This document shows positions 35,299-45,343 of a stretch of 59,006 nucleotides of DNA, piece after piece. Position 1 is the stretch's first letter. Every line of letters starts with the position of its first letter. Under the pieces are notes generated by a model that made no database searches, was not told the origin of the DNA, and was given only the letters and a program-made list of their open reading frames with translations. The translations under genes were made by a program, and so were the position numbers. This DNA comes from Oscillospiraceae bacterium (GTDB lineage Bacteria; Bacillota; Clostridia; Oscillospirales; WRJC01): NCBI GenBank assembly GCA_009780985.1, contig WQYZ01000005.1, forward strand, positions 1 to 59,006. Reading direction: 5' to 3'.

Positions 35299-36438
35299 TC
35301 ATATATTTTTAACTTCGGTTAGAATCTGTTTTATGTAGCTTTTTTCACCTGTGCCGAGCGTCATGGTTTCAGTTCGTCCGGAAGCGTCGTCGGATATTTC
35401 GACGGCGGTTATCTGAATGTCGGTTTCGATTCCCCAATCTTTATTTTGAACCGTGACAAAATCGCCGACGTCGTAATCGCGCTTATATTTCAAGTGGGTA
35501 AAGTTCGCATGTGCGGAGAGCGTATTTGTTTCCTCGTAGTTCAGCATATCATGAACCGCCTGCCGCCGCATTTCGTTGTATTCCTGCCCTGCGACCGGAG
35601 TGTTGACCGAAACATTAATATGTTCCTCACGCCGATCCAAATTGGCAGATTCGGTCTCGCCGTCGCGAACGTATAACATTGTCAGAGTTTCGTCGGCGAA
35701 CTGCGCGCCGCTTTGGGTTGCGTAGAAAGCATTGCGATAACCGCCAGCCTCCTGTATATGCTCAAGCTGTAACGCGGTTTGACGATCCAGCGATAATATG
35801 AGCGGCTGATCTGAATTATATGTTCTCATAGTCGGTAAAACAACGTCAAGCAGTATCGTCCCCGCTTCGATTTGCGGAGTTGCGCCCACGAGCTTGCTCG
35901 TGATAACTACGTTTGCATTGTTTGCGAGTTCGGCGGTAACATCGGACAGTTTCTCGAACCGCGCCATATATTTGTCGTCGGATGTGCCGATGTTTTTGTC
36001 CGCACCGATTATGATGAACGGGAAGCGGCGGTTCAGCTCCGCGTTTACGCTGATATTGTTGCGCCAGAAGTGTTTGATACACGCATCCGTCCAACCTGTA
36101 GCGATGTCATAACCCGCCGTGCCTTGGATGCCTGAGAAAGTGATAGGAATTATTATCCGTTGCGCGAGCAGTCCCTTTATATCTTTTCCGCTGATGCTCA
36201 TCATGTCGTTATTCGCGTCAGTGTTTCGCCTGATGTCCTCTATTACGCCGATAAAATCCTCAATCAATACAAACCGTCCGCGCTTGAACTCCCATGCTCC
36301 GTATTCGCCGAGCGGGAAATCGAAGCTGAAACCGGACGGCTCAAAAGCGTGGACTTTATACTTTTGATTCGACGCCTTATATGTGATAAAGCGTGTAATA
36401 AACTCGCCGTTTTCCCAATCAAATATTCTTATTTCCAT
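35299..36438 (-). CDS. Siphovirus Gp37-like tail protein
   Basis: This 379-residue protein resembles the ReqiPepy6 Gp37-like family of Firmicute siphoviruses. ENGEFITRFITYKASNQKYKV opens it, GVIEDIRRNTDANNDMMSIS and GKDIKGLLAQRII follow, and the end has DVGDFVTVQNKDWGIETDIQ with an EISDDASGRTETMTLG strand. It is in the usual position between Dit and the fibre genes. It probably forms the tail tip or baseplate hub. It starts 6 bases after the Dit gene. Confidence 0.75.
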   Translation of the reverse strand: MEIRIFDWENGEFITRFITYKASNQKYKVHAFEPSGFSFDFPLGEYGAWEFKRGRFVLIEDFIGVIEDIRRNTDANNDMMSISGKDIKGLLAQRIIIPITFSGIQGTAGYDIATGWTDACIKHFWRNNISVNAELNRRFPFIIIGADKNIGTSDDKYMARFEKLSDVTAELANNANVVITSKLVGATPQIEAGTILLDVVLPTMRTYNSDQPLILSLDRQTALQLEHIQEAGGYRNAFYATQSGAQFADETLTMLYVRDGETESANLDRREEHINVSVNTPVAGQEYNEMRRQAVHDMLNYEETNTLSAHANFTHLKYKRDYDVGDFVTVQNKDWGIETDIQITAVEISDDASGRTETMTLGTGEKSYIKQILTEVKNI

Positions 36439-36444
36439 ATAAAT

Positions 36445-37332
36445 TCATACCCCGATTATAGGCTCATGCGCCTGGATAACCAATATGGGAGTCTCATCCT
36501 CGCCGATTTCCATGATTTTGAACTCGTTTTCGCCAGGCGCGATTACAAAATTTGTTAAGTCGGAATCTAAAGTCAGGTAATGGATTACATTTTGTTTATA
36601 TACCCATTTGTTATTAATATACTGTTCAAGCACGGCGGTTGTGTTCTTAACGTCGGCTATCAGCCGATGACCTTTTCCCGTCGGGCATTTGAATTTGAGA
36701 AACGCGCCTGTGTTGACGTTTACCACATGCACCGGAACCGCGGAATTATATACCGTAACCACAGGCGATATATCGTACAAAGTAGAATTATATAACGCCG
36801 CTTTCGCGCTTACGAACGAGAATGCAGACGGAGCTCCTGTGAAATGCGGAAATCGGTAATTGTTGCCTTTCATGCCGAGCGAGGCGTATAAAGCGTCGAT
36901 TTTCTCCCACAGCGAATCATCGCTCTCGAACCCTAATCTAAACTTCACGAGGTTGTTGAAATCGTTCTCGAATGCCGGAACGCCAGTAGGTCTGCACCGT
37001 ATCTGTTTGCCGCGGTCGCCGGAGTATGCGTAATAGCAGAGCGTGCCAAAATATTTTGGATCGAAACATCGGGCAGCGTAGTCGCGGTTTTCAGATAACG
37101 TCTTTTTCATCAGCTTGATGTTATTACCCTTTACGGCAATAGAACAATTTATCTGAATATTCCTCTGCGAACGAGTCAGATTGTATGTAGTCTTGCCGTC
37201 TCTGCCCGGAGCTTTCACCGAGTTAGCTTCCCCGGTCAGTCCGTTGCCGTCTATGTTTTCTAAAATATACGGCTTTTTTTCGCTGAACTCTATACTATAT
37301 CCGTTGTCGCTTTCATACCTTATTTTTTTCAC
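36445..37332 (-). CDS. Distal tail protein (Dit)
   Basis: This 295-residue protein lies immediately after the tape measure gene and overlaps it by four bases. ENIDGNGLTGEANSVKAPGRD and TTYNLTRSQRNIQINCSI form the N-terminal ring domain typical of SPP1-type Dit proteins. The C-terminal half is beta-rich. Dit hexamers join tail tube and tip complex. Identification relies on position and N-terminal pattern. Confidence 0.8.
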   Translation of the reverse strand: MKKIRYESDNGYSIEFSEKKPYILENIDGNGLTGEANSVKAPGRDGKTTYNLTRSQRNIQINCSIAVKGNNIKLMKKTLSENRDYAARCFDPKYFGTLCYYAYSGDRGKQIRCRPTGVPAFENDFNNLVKFRLGFESDDSLWEKIDALYASLGMKGNNYRFPHFTGAPSAFSFVSAKAALYNSTLYDISPVVTVYNSAVPVHVVNVNTGAFLKFKCPTGKGHRLIADVKNTTAVLEQYINNKWVYKQNVIHYLTLDSDLTNFVIAPGENEFKIMEIGEDETPILVIQAHEPIIGV

Positions 37333-40300
37333 GGCATCGCCCCCATTGTCTTTTGTAACATTTTCTTAAAAAACGGTGACATACGGTCTTCCAACGTTTT
37401 TTCAAACTGTTCGGCAGTTTGCGAGTGTGTTATATTTACGTCAACCTCTACTTTATTATGCGTATGCTGAGGTAAATTCGTCTGCGGCGAATTTGGGTTC
37501 AGCGGTTCAGCCCATGGCTCCAGCTCCACTTCGCCCTCGCCGCGGGATTTACTCCAGTATGGAACCTCTCCGGTGTTTCCTCCGTTACCTCCGCCGCCGC
37601 TTGGCGCGGAGTTGATTGCCGACATTTCAGCCTGCGCTAAAGCCGCTAACTGTTCTTTCGCGGCTATGATCTCTTTTAACGCCGCCGCCTGTTTTTCGTA
37701 TAATGTCGTTTCTTCAGATAATTTGGGAATAAATTCAAGGAGCTTAGTGTCAAGATTTTTCACAGCTTCGGTCAACTCCTCTTTTTTCCCCGCCGCTTCC
37801 CCGGTTTTGCCTGACATCTCATCATACGCAGATACTACCATGCCCATTGTATTTACTTCCGCTGTTTGCGCGTTGAGCATTTCGTTTATGGCGGCGGTAT
37901 GTTGTTCGTACCTGTCGCGGATTTCGGCGAGTTTGTCGTCGAGCTCCTGAAGTCTGGCGTTCAGCTCGTCCGTGGCTTCAGCGGCTAAGAGAGCCGCTTC
38001 CATTTCGATTTTAGCCGCCTCTTTCGCAGATTTGGCATTATCCTCAAGCGTTTTTATTTGTTCTTGCACCGCGGTCTTTTCGGCTTCCTTGGCGCGGTTG
38101 AAGACAGTGTCATCCCGTTCCTGCAACAACTTGTCGAGCTCCTCGCGGCGACGTATGACTTCCTGCTCTAAGTTTTGTTTTGTGAAATCGTCGCGTTCGA
38201 ATTCCGCTTCAGCAACAGCCGCTTCAAGAGCCTTGCGCGCTCTGGCGATTTTGTCGTCCTGTCCCTCATCCTCGCGCAACTCACGACGTTTCTTGATTTC
38301 GTCGTTGATACCGGCTATAACGGTGCTGAGCCTGAATTTCTCCGCGTCGAGCTCTTTGTCTATCGCTTTCACGCGGTCGTCATACGCTTGTTTTATGGCG
38401 TCCTGCTTAGTCTTCAGCTCCTCCTTGTACCGACGCTCGATTTCCTTCTTCTGGTCCTCGATAGCTTTCTCTTCGGATTTGAGGTTATCGTCCAAAGCTT
38501 TCTGACGTTTGCGCAGGTCATCTTCATAGGCTTTACGCTCTTTTTCCGCTTCCGAGCGTTTGTAGCTATACTGGGCAAGCATGGCTTCACGCCACAGTTT
38601 GCTGTCCTTGTCAAGATATTCGGCGGCAAGTTTCAGCATATCGTCGTAATATTGTTTGTCGTCGATAACGCCCATACTCCGGAGCCAGTCCTTATATTCT
38701 TTTTCCTCGCGGTATTTCTGCTCTTTTGAATTGGTGACAGTCTGTTCAGCCTTTTTATACTGTTCGCTGTCGGCGCCGTACAACTCGGCAGCTTTTGCGA
38801 GGTACTGCCGTATATAGTCGTCGAAGCTGATAAGCTCGTCATTGTACATCTTCTGGATTTTCGACATTTCGTCGGTTGCATAACCGGCAGTGATTTTCGC
38901 GATGTCGTCGTATGCTTTTGTTAGAGTCTCCTCGTTGCCCGAATAAAACTCGTCCGCATATTCTTTATATTTTTGTATAAACTCTTGAAAATCTATAAGA
39001 CCGTCGGCGTAATTTTTTTTCAAAACGGTAATGATGTCTTTCTGCGATTCCGACAGAGCTTTTTCGATTTCTTTGTTTAGGCTCCGGGCGATGCGGTCAT
39101 TGTCCTCGCGGCTCAAATAATCGGCGTTATCCTGCTTGAGCTTCACCAAGCCGTCGTAATATTCCTGCCATGTAATCTTTCTGTCCTCAAGATCATCTTT
39201 GAATTGCTGGAGTCCCTTGTCGTAGTTATCTTTTTCGTTTTTTAATTTAATGTCAGCCGCCTTTTTATCGTCGTCCTCTTTCTTTTTTTCGAGAGCTGAC
39301 TGCATACTGTTTATTTCCGCCGTTGCTCTCAACCACTCGTCGCTGTCCTCCTGAAGATATTTATCACGGAGCTCAATACGGTTCTGCAAATGCTGTTCGT
39401 AATCTCTATCGCCCTCTTTCTGGGCGTTGAACACGAGGTCTTGCCGGTTTTTCTCGTCTTTATACAATTCTTCCGGCGTTTTTTCCTTTTCGGAAGTGGC
39501 AGTTTTATCAGACTTAGATGTGGACGATTTTTTTTGCTCGGACTTTTTATTTAAATTTTCTATACCTGTCAAATACTCGGTTTGAGCGTCAAGCAAGGCT
39601 TTTTCGTCGTCTTTGTAATATGCCTGTTTCAGTGCGTATATTTTGTCAAGTGATTCCCGCTCCGTCAATAAACCTTGTGTTTTCGAATTTTTTATTCCAG
39701 CCATTTCGATGTCGAAAGTGTCTTTTGCTGACTTTTCGCTTAGACTAATTTTTGTGGAATAATATTGTGTTTCAGCTCTGATAAGTTCGGTAGAACCCTT
39801 TTCGTAATATGCATTGTTTATTTTCCATATCTGTTCGTTGGCTTCCTCGGCGGATATGATTTTTTTCGCTTTTTCTTGTTCTATCAACGCTATTTTCTGG
39901 TCGTATTCTTTTTTAGCCATGTTTGCGGGGGCATTATCAACCCCACCGCCGCTATTTCCGCCAGTACCGCCAACCACGGCTTGTGTGTCAAAGCTGCTTT
40001 CCAGTAATTTGTCTATTTCGGCATTATTGTCATTAATTTTTTTTGCGGCATCTTTTATGGTGCTCTGCAGATTTATGATTTTATCAATCTGGGATACGCC
40101 ATAATTCTTTTCATCAAACGTGCCGTATTCATTTATAGGGGCTATATCGTAAATTTTGTTCCAGTCAAATTGTCCTGTAGCGATTAATCGCTTATCTTTT
40201 TCGGTTAGATAACCGCCGTATTTGCTTATATAATCTCTGATAGTTGTATCTAACTCAGATTGTGTTTCCGTTTGAGTAGTTTGAAGGTTTCTGTTATAAC

Positions 40301-42710
40301 TTATGAGAGCGGAAGCCTTGTCCTCATCCATTTTCGATTCTATGAGTTTTCGCTTATTTTTGATTAAATCCTGTATTGACAAATTCTGAGTGTCATAGGC
40401 TCCGGTTTCTTCGTTTATAAGTTTTATTGCGCCCGGAAGAATCCTGTTTATTTCCTCGACTATGATTTTAAGCCGCTCTTTTTCTTCCGATGTCTTATCA
40501 ACTTTTTTGTTGAGCTCTTCATATTGCGGAATCAGCCGCTCAACTTTGTCGAGTTCCGCTTCCTGAGCGTTTTTATTATCCTCTATGGATTTTTTCGCGG
40601 ATTCGTACACATTTTTATTTTCTTCGAGCTTTTTATTCAGCTCCGACGTCTTATCCGTCGCCGTAGTCAAAGCCCCGGCTAACCCCATCGCACCGAGTAC
40701 GCCGACAAGCACGCCTATAGCCGTGACAACTATCCCGATCGGATTCGCCGACATTGCGACGTTAAGGTTGGTTTGGGCGATTGTAGCCGCGTCCGTCGCG
40801 ACTTTTTGAGCTTCGTGAGCCGCGACTTGTATGCTTATCTGGGTTATGAGACTGCTTATGCCTTTCGTTATATTTCCCATTATAGTCAACGCCGGGGCGA
40901 GTGCGGCAACAAACAATCCGATGCGCAGGATATTATTTTTCGTGCTGTCGTCGAGGCTGTTGAGCCATTTCACAAAGTCGCTTACGCCTCCCGTGAGTTT
41001 CTGCACAGTCGGCAGTAATAACTCCCCGAACGACGCGCCGAGGTTCTCGATCTGATTTTTCAAAATCTGAAGCCGTCCCGTCGTCGTACCTGTCAGTTCC
41101 GCAGCCATTCCCGCCGCTTGTCCTATTCCGCCGAACGCCTCTGATGACTTTGAAAGTTCGTCGCTCAATTCCTTTACAGAATCAATGCCCTCGCCTGTAA
41201 TAACGTTCCATGCTTTTAATGAAACTGTATCAAAAATGACTGATTCCGCCGCGTTCCTTGACTCCTCGTCGAGTGTTGCGAGCTTTTTGGTAAGTTCATC
41301 CGCGACAGTCAGTATATCGCGCTGTTTTCCGCCTTCGTATAATTCTATGTTTAATGCGTTTAACTCATCTTTTGCTTTTTGGGTCGGAGTGGATAAATTA
41401 CGCAATACGCCGCTTAATTCAGTCCCAGCGGTCCCGCCCTTATGCCCGTTTTCGGATAACATTATGAGCAGGGCGTTTGTGTCGTTAATATCTAATCCGG
41501 CTTTTGCCGCGGAGTCGCCTATATTTTTATACGATTCGGCTAACTGCAGCAACTCAAGGTTTGCTTTTGTGGTAACTGTCGTTATACTGTCAACCGCCGC
41601 CCGAATATCTTCGGCGTCAACTTTGAATGATTTCACTGTGCTTCCCAAAAAATCAAGAGTCATTGCCAAATCGGACTGCGTCGCCGTCGCTAAATTCGCG
41701 CCCTGCTCAAGCTGCTCCATCATCAAATTGACGTCCCCGCCCGATTCTGCGACCATTTTTGCGCTGTTGGCAATATTTGTCGCAGAATATACAGTCACCT
41801 CGCTCATATCGCGGATTTTCGTTTTCAGGAGTTCCGTTTCTGCCCCGGTTGAGCCGATTATGCTTTCTACTTTTGACATAGCCTGCTCGAAATCAATCGC
41901 CGCCTTGACCCCGACGCCTATCGCGCCGGACACAGCGAGGGAAACCGGGGAGATAGCTTTGCCGATTCCGGCAATGTTATCTCCCGCTTTCTGGAACTGT
42001 TCGTTTATTTCGTCAAGCCGGATCTTGTTTACTTCTTTAATAGATTTTGCCGCTTGTACAACTTCATTTTCGAGGCTGATTACTTGATTTTCGAGTTCTT
42101 TGAATTCCTTGGTTGCCGCGGCGTTCGGGTCCGCACTCGCAATGTCCGCCATGACCTGCTTCATCTGCAGGAGTTTTTCGTTGGTTTTATCTATCTGTTC
42201 CTGTGCCGCTTTTTGAAATTCGGCGACAGTATTTTTATCGATTTTTATATCAAGCCGATCGCGTAAGAGTTCAGTCTTTTCTTTTGTAATGTCTATTTCT
42301 TTGTTGGTATCTTTGAAAGAATTCTGTATGCTGCCGAAACGGATTTTATTTAAATCATTAAGTTGATTTTCTGCACGTTTCGCGGCATTTTCAGCATATT
42401 GTAGTTCGGTATTCAGATATTGCAGCTGCTCATTCTTTTTCGGATCATTACCCTCTGATACCTGTTTTATGGCTTCTCTCAGATAATCGGCTTTTTTTCG
42501 CGTCTCTTCCAAATACCATTGAGCGGCATCCTGCGCCTGCTTGAATTTATCGTCGTCAAATTCCAATTTCAAAGACGATTTCAGCGCGCTGACTTCTTTA
42601 CCCGTAGCTGTGAGCGAACTGTTCACTTCTGAAATTGCCGAATTAAATGAAGTGGCATCCCCACCTATAGGTATTGTGATACCTTTTGTCAACTGACTTT
42701 TAGTTGCCAT
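37329..42710 (-). CDS. Tail tape measure protein
   Basis: This is the largest protein here, 1793 residues, mostly coiled coil. Early coils (to about residue 240) are followed by the TP901-type core with AAIDFEQAMSKVESIIGS, NGHKGGTAGTELSGVLRNL and ELTGTTTGRLQILKNQIENL. A hydrophobic part (IGIVVTAIGVLVGVLGAMGL, near residue 680) probably crosses the host membrane at DNA injection. Long Lys/Glu-rich coils follow to the end. Such proteins set tail length; by the usual 1.5 angstrom per residue this predicts a long tail. The gene follows the tail chaperone. Confidence 0.95.
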   Translation of the reverse strand: MATKSQLTKGITIPIGGDATSFNSAISEVNSSLTATGKEVSALKSSLKLEFDDDKFKQAQDAAQWYLEETRKKADYLREAIKQVSEGNDPKKNEQLQYLNTELQYAENAAKRAENQLNDLNKIRFGSIQNSFKDTNKEIDITKEKTELLRDRLDIKIDKNTVAEFQKAAQEQIDKTNEKLLQMKQVMADIASADPNAAATKEFKELENQVISLENEVVQAAKSIKEVNKIRLDEINEQFQKAGDNIAGIGKAISPVSLAVSGAIGVGVKAAIDFEQAMSKVESIIGSTGAETELLKTKIRDMSEVTVYSATNIANSAKMVAESGGDVNLMMEQLEQGANLATATQSDLAMTLDFLGSTVKSFKVDAEDIRAAVDSITTVTTKANLELLQLAESYKNIGDSAAKAGLDINDTNALLIMLSENGHKGGTAGTELSGVLRNLSTPTQKAKDELNALNIELYEGGKQRDILTVADELTKKLATLDEESRNAAESVIFDTVSLKAWNVITGEGIDSVKELSDELSKSSEAFGGIGQAAGMAAELTGTTTGRLQILKNQIENLGASFGELLLPTVQKLTGGVSDFVKWLNSLDDSTKNNILRIGLFVAALAPALTIMGNITKGISSLITQISIQVAAHEAQKVATDAATIAQTNLNVAMSANPIGIVVTAIGVLVGVLGAMGLAGALTTATDKTSELNKKLEENKNVYESAKKSIEDNKNAQEAELDKVERLIPQYEELNKKVDKTSEEKERLKIIVEEINRILPGAIKLINEETGAYDTQNLSIQDLIKNKRKLIESKMDEDKASALISYNRNLQTTQTETQSELDTTIRDYISKYGGYLTEKDKRLIATGQFDWNKIYDIAPINEYGTFDEKNYGVSQIDKIINLQSTIKDAAKKINDNNAEIDKLLESSFDTQAVVGGTGGNSGGGVDNAPANMAKKEYDQKIALIEQEKAKKIISAEEANEQIWKINNAYYEKGSTELIRAETQYYSTKISLSEKSAKDTFDIEMAGIKNSKTQGLLTERESLDKIYALKQAYYKDDEKALLDAQTEYLTGIENLNKKSEQKKSSTSKSDKTATSEKEKTPEELYKDEKNRQDLVFNAQKEGDRDYEQHLQNRIELRDKYLQEDSDEWLRATAEINSMQSALEKKKEDDDKKAADIKLKNEKDNYDKGLQQFKDDLEDRKITWQEYYDGLVKLKQDNADYLSREDNDRIARSLNKEIEKALSESQKDIITVLKKNYADGLIDFQEFIQKYKEYADEFYSGNEETLTKAYDDIAKITAGYATDEMSKIQKMYNDELISFDDYIRQYLAKAAELYGADSEQYKKAEQTVTNSKEQKYREEKEYKDWLRSMGVIDDKQYYDDMLKLAAEYLDKDSKLWREAMLAQYSYKRSEAEKERKAYEDDLRKRQKALDDNLKSEEKAIEDQKKEIERRYKEELKTKQDAIKQAYDDRVKAIDKELDAEKFRLSTVIAGINDEIKKRRELREDEGQDDKIARARKALEAAVAEAEFERDDFTKQNLEQEVIRRREELDKLLQERDDTVFNRAKEAEKTAVQEQIKTLEDNAKSAKEAAKIEMEAALLAAEATDELNARLQELDDKLAEIRDRYEQHTAAINEMLNAQTAEVNTMGMVVSAYDEMSGKTGEAAGKKEELTEAVKNLDTKLLEFIPKLSEETTLYEKQAAALKEIIAAKEQLAALAQAEMSAINSAPSGGGGNGGNTGEVPYWSKSRGEGEVELEPWAEPLNPNSPQTNLPQHTHNKVEVDVNITHSQTAEQFEKTLEDRMSPFFKKMLQKTMGAMP

Positions 42711-42714
42711 TATT

Positions 42715-43251
42715 TCACACCTCTATATCCTCTAAATCCGAAACATCAATCCCCCACGCTTCGAGTATCTCATCATCGGTCATAAACTCATCCTCTTTTT
42801 TCCCGTATTTCATTTCATAGGTCTGCGCGATTATATATATCAGCTGTATAATGCTGACCTCGCGGAGCAAATCAAACGACAGCCCGATATTTGTCATAAC
42901 AGCGACAATGCAGAACTCATCGTATATCGCGCTGTTGTCTATTTCTTGAATATCCTCATCCACTTTTTTTATAATATTATGCTTAACACCGGAGTCTTTC
43001 ATGATTTCCTTTAATACTACGGCGGCGGATACATATATATCCGCCGCATACTTTCTATTATTTTTATATCCGGTAAATTCCTCATATGACAACTCATCAT
43101 TAACCGCGGCATACAACAAATCAAGCGCGTCGCTTTCCGTAAAACCGTTAGTCAAAACGCTCCTGTTGAACGTCGCTCTGTACCGCAAAGCCGTCAAAGC
43201 TGACGCGTCAGCCATATAATAACCCTCGCCGATTTTTACTTTGATTTTCAT
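42715..43251 (-). CDS. Tail assembly chaperone (Gp15-like)
   Basis: This 178-residue protein lies between the major tail and tape measure genes, the position of tail assembly chaperones (lambda G/GT type). It has DASALTALRYRATFNRSVL, LDLLYAAVNDELSYEEFTGY and an acidic C-terminus with DDEILEAWGIDVSDLED. This pattern fits the Gp15 family. Chaperones of this kind bind the tape measure during tail assembly. I found no second overlapping frame that would give a frameshifted GT product. Confidence 0.75.
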   Translation of the reverse strand: MKIKVKIGEGYYMADASALTALRYRATFNRSVLTNGFTESDALDLLYAAVNDELSYEEFTGYKNNRKYAADIYVSAAVVLKEIMKDSGVKHNIIKKVDEDIQEIDNSAIYDEFCIVAVMTNIGLSFDLLREVSIIQLIYIIAQTYEMKYGKKEDEFMTDDEILEAWGIDVSDLEDIEV

Positions 43252-43254
43252 GGA

Positions 43255-43887
43255 TTAATCTTCTTCTTCCTGCGGTATAGGCGGAGCGTCGCCGAAAGTG
43301 TCGTAGTTGTCGTCACCAGGACGGCTGTGCGCCATTAGGGCAACCAGTTCGAAACCCTCTTCGTTCGTGAGCGGCTTGTCGTTTTCGTCAAGTACCATTT
43401 CGCCGTACACAGTGAGCGGGTACTGGTACTCTCCGATAGTAACGTTTTGCGTGTTGGTTGAGTGATTTATCGACGGTTTTCCCAATTCTACCCCATATAT
43501 CCATGTCTTCATTATGAACGGCTTTTTGCCTGCAGGATAAAACGTGTACTCGAAATATAAATCGAACCTGATCTGGCTTGTCAGCTTCAACGCTACCGTC
43601 AGCCCGCTATTCAGTTCCATAATCAAGCCCAGAGCCTCCTCAAAGTCTTCATCCTGTCCTGTACAGCCGTATGTTCCGGTGTATCCCTGATCCGATAATA
43701 TCGCTATTAATTTTGTATCGTCCGCGTATACATCCTGCGTGTTGACGACAGGGTTAAGCACAAGCGACTTCGCTTTGGGAAGCTCAACGGATTTTGCCGA
43801 ATCGCTTATTTTGCCGTCGTCATCTCTCAAGGCGTATTTTGCGTTTCTTACTCCCGCAAACGCATACGGTTTATCTTTTTTAGCCAT
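43255..43887 (-). CDS. Major tail protein (phi13-like)
   Basis: This 210-residue protein has VRNAKYALRDDDGKISDSAK, VVNTQDVYADDTKL, GYTGTYGCTGQDEDFEEALG and EYTFYPAGKKPFIMKTWIYG, the pattern of the phi13-type major tail protein. It forms the tail tube. The acidic C-terminus (PPIPQEEED) is typical. It lies 3 bases after the previous gene, in the standard siphovirus order. Confidence 0.85.
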   Translation of the reverse strand: MAKKDKPYAFAGVRNAKYALRDDDGKISDSAKSVELPKAKSLVLNPVVNTQDVYADDTKLIAILSDQGYTGTYGCTGQDEDFEEALGLIMELNSGLTVALKLTSQIRFDLYFEYTFYPAGKKPFIMKTWIYGVELGKPSINHSTNTQNVTIGEYQYPLTVYGEMVLDENDKPLTNEEGFELVALMAHSRPGDDNYDTFGDAPPIPQEEED

Positions 43888-43890
43888 AAA

Positions 43891-44307
43891 TTAATTTCCC
43901 CCTAATTTATTTTTTAATCTATTAATTAATACTGATTCCGTCTGCTCCACTGTAGGTCTGATATGCGGTCGCGCTCCGGCACGAAATATTTTTGTAGGTT
44001 TCCCTGACTTATTTTTATATGTACGCTCAAAACCGTATTCCAGCATATACGTCATATCCGGACGGTTTTTATTGCTTACTCTGAAATATTTGCTTTTCCC
44101 GTCCTTTTTCTTAATCCAGCCGTCGCGGTATTTGTTTTTCTTTTCCTTTGCTGACGCGGGAGAATTATATTTGAGTGTGGGAATAAAAGTATCGTCAATA
44201 AAACCGGATATTTCCTCATCGGCTTCGACTTGAATCTCCGTTCCGCGTAACCTAAGCTCTTGAAGCAAATCCGCGATTTGCTTATCAAAAATAATGATTT
44301 CACTCAT
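43891..44307 (-). CDS. HK97 gp10-family tail/head-joining protein
   Basis: This 138-residue protein fits the HK97 gp10 family of head-tail joining or tail-completion proteins. ELRLRGTEIQVEADEEISGF, YRDGWIKKKDGKSKYFRVSN, YMLEYGFE and ARPHIRPTVEQTE are in order. It overlaps the previous gene by eight bases, in tight head-tail operon style. Confidence 0.8.
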   Translation of the reverse strand: MSEIIIFDKQIADLLQELRLRGTEIQVEADEEISGFIDDTFIPTLKYNSPASAKEKKNKYRDGWIKKKDGKSKYFRVSNKNRPDMTYMLEYGFERTYKNKSGKPTKIFRAGARPHIRPTVEQTESVLINRLKNKLGGN

Positions 44308-44659
44308 GATCGAAATTCGCCTCCGGTGAATTTATGTCCTCGCATGATATTTCGATTATATTTTGTATGCGGTCGGTCTCCTCGTTGTAAACGCTGTGAC
44401 TGCTGACAATGGAAAACCCCGCGCCGCGCAGTTTTGTTTTCACGAGCTTCACTAAAGGTTTCGCCTCATCATCAGAATAAATACTCACCGTGATCATTGA
44501 TGCCGTACCGATCGGATCATCGTCGGCGTAAAATATATCATGTTCGTTCCAGATATAAAATACAATATATGTCGGGTCTTTAGTGACAGCTCTGTATTTA
44601 AAAACTCTGCAAGGTAAATCGTCCAATGTCTCCATAATCAATTCATCAACTTCAATCAA
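44300..44659 (-). CDS. Tail completion/neck protein with palindrome-encoded C-terminus
   Basis: This 119-residue protein is in the position of tail-completion/neck proteins. YIVFYIWNEHDIFYADDD and TVSIYSDDEAKPLVKLVKTK are typical small-neck-protein strands. Its last residues INSPEANF are encoded by a hairpin (44313-44333) of a type that recurs in the next gene upstream. Whether this peptide is functional is unknown. It overlaps both neighbours. Confidence 0.65.
   Translation of the reverse strand: MIEVDELIMETLDDLPCRVFKYRAVTKDPTYIVFYIWNEHDIFYADDDPIGTASMITVSIYSDDEAKPLVKLVKTKLRGAGFSIVSSHSVYNEETDRIQNIIEISCEDINSPEANFDHE
44313..44333. repeat. Short palindrome (type B), coding for INSPEANF
   Basis: AAATTCGCC and GGTGAATTT form a 9-base stem with one G.U and a 3-base loop. 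Flanks (a-A-A before, A-T after) match the copies at 44902-44922 and 57014-57034. Confidence 0.55.
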
Positions 44660-45050
44660 TCTGTACCACCCGCCTTAACTGTAATTCCAAATACCTGCTG
44701 CGCTCCTCAATATTCGTTATGTTGATAATATTATAAGGTATGTCCTCTCCGACCTTCCAGATGTCGCAGTCGTAATCGACTTTGTTGGTGTGATTTATAA
44801 GAGCGTAAATATAATCGCGGGACGCTTCAGCTCCGTCGACTAACCCGCTTAACTTATACGAGCGGTTGTACGGTTTATCGTCCCACTTACATGGGATAAA
44901 CAAACTCGTTTCTGACGAGTTTATACCCTCGCCGAATATATTTTCAGTGTCGGTTTTGTCGCGTTTTGCGAAACCCGAATCGGACGTTTTGACAATGGGC
45001 TTTTTTATTATTATCATAGTGCGGAATTCTCCGCCGTTTATCCTCTTCAT
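44652..45050 (-). CDS. Phage head closure protein
   Basis: This 132-residue protein resembles SPP1 gp16-like head closure (head-tail adaptor) proteins. It contains FRTMIIIKKPIVKTSDSGFA, LFIPCKWDDKPYNRSY and SRDYIYALINHTNKVDYDCD. It overlaps the connector gene by ATGA. It contains the peptide GINSSETSLF, encoded by a perfect hairpin (44902-44922), which looks like an inserted repeat. Confidence 0.65.
   Translation of the reverse strand: MKRINGGEFRTMIIIKKPIVKTSDSGFAKRDKTDTENIFGEGINSSETSLFIPCKWDDKPYNRSYKLSGLVDGAEASRDYIYALINHTNKVDYDCDIWKVGEDIPYNIINITNIEERSRYLELQLRRVVQID
44902..44922. repeat. Short palindrome (type B), coding for INSSETSL
   Basis: AAACTCGT and ACGAGTTT form a perfect 8-base stem with a 5-base loop. 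Compared with the other two type-B copies, stem bases differ on both sides so pairing is kept, while outer A/T flanks stay alike. Confidence 0.55.
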
Positions 45051-45343
45051 GCTTTATAATCACCGCCTCGAATTTGTGTCACCGCCATGAAAAACAGTCG
45101 GCTGAAACGATCGCCGTCCCACATATCTGATGCCCCGCGTATTATGGCAAAATCGGCGTCGCCGTTTGTTATCTGCTTCTCGCTTACTCCGGCATTGACA
45201 ATATATTTTATAGAACTTTCTATGTTGAACAGAATAACATCGTCGAAACTTTTGTCCTCTGCCGCGAACCCCTGATGTAATTTGTATTTTTTTATCAGAT
45301 TGGAAAGTATAACGTCATTAACACTGTTTCCTTTTCTTGCCAT
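45047..45343 (-). CDS. Head-tail connector protein (gp6-like)
   Basis: This 98-residue protein lies just after the capsid gene, in the usual gp6-like connector position. SNLIKKYKLHQGFAAEDKSF and FNIESSIKYIVNAGVSEKQI are helical, and DMWDGDRFSRLFFMAVTQIR is a C-terminal helix with a W-x-x-R pattern common to these proteins. A 112-base gap containing a palindromic element separates it from the capsid gene. Confidence 0.75.
   Translation of the reverse strand: MARKGNSVNDVILSNLIKKYKLHQGFAAEDKSFDDVILFNIESSIKYIVNAGVSEKQITNGDADFAIIRGASDMWDGDRFSRLFFMAVTQIRGGDYKA

Noticed and set aside
28724-36438. Diversity-generating retroelement acting on tail genes
   Set aside because: No reverse transcriptase, template repeat or adenine-biased variable repeat was seen.
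42715-43251. Lambda G/GT-type frameshift in the tail chaperone
   Set aside because: Only four bases lie between it and the tape measure gene, and no second open frame overlaps its end.
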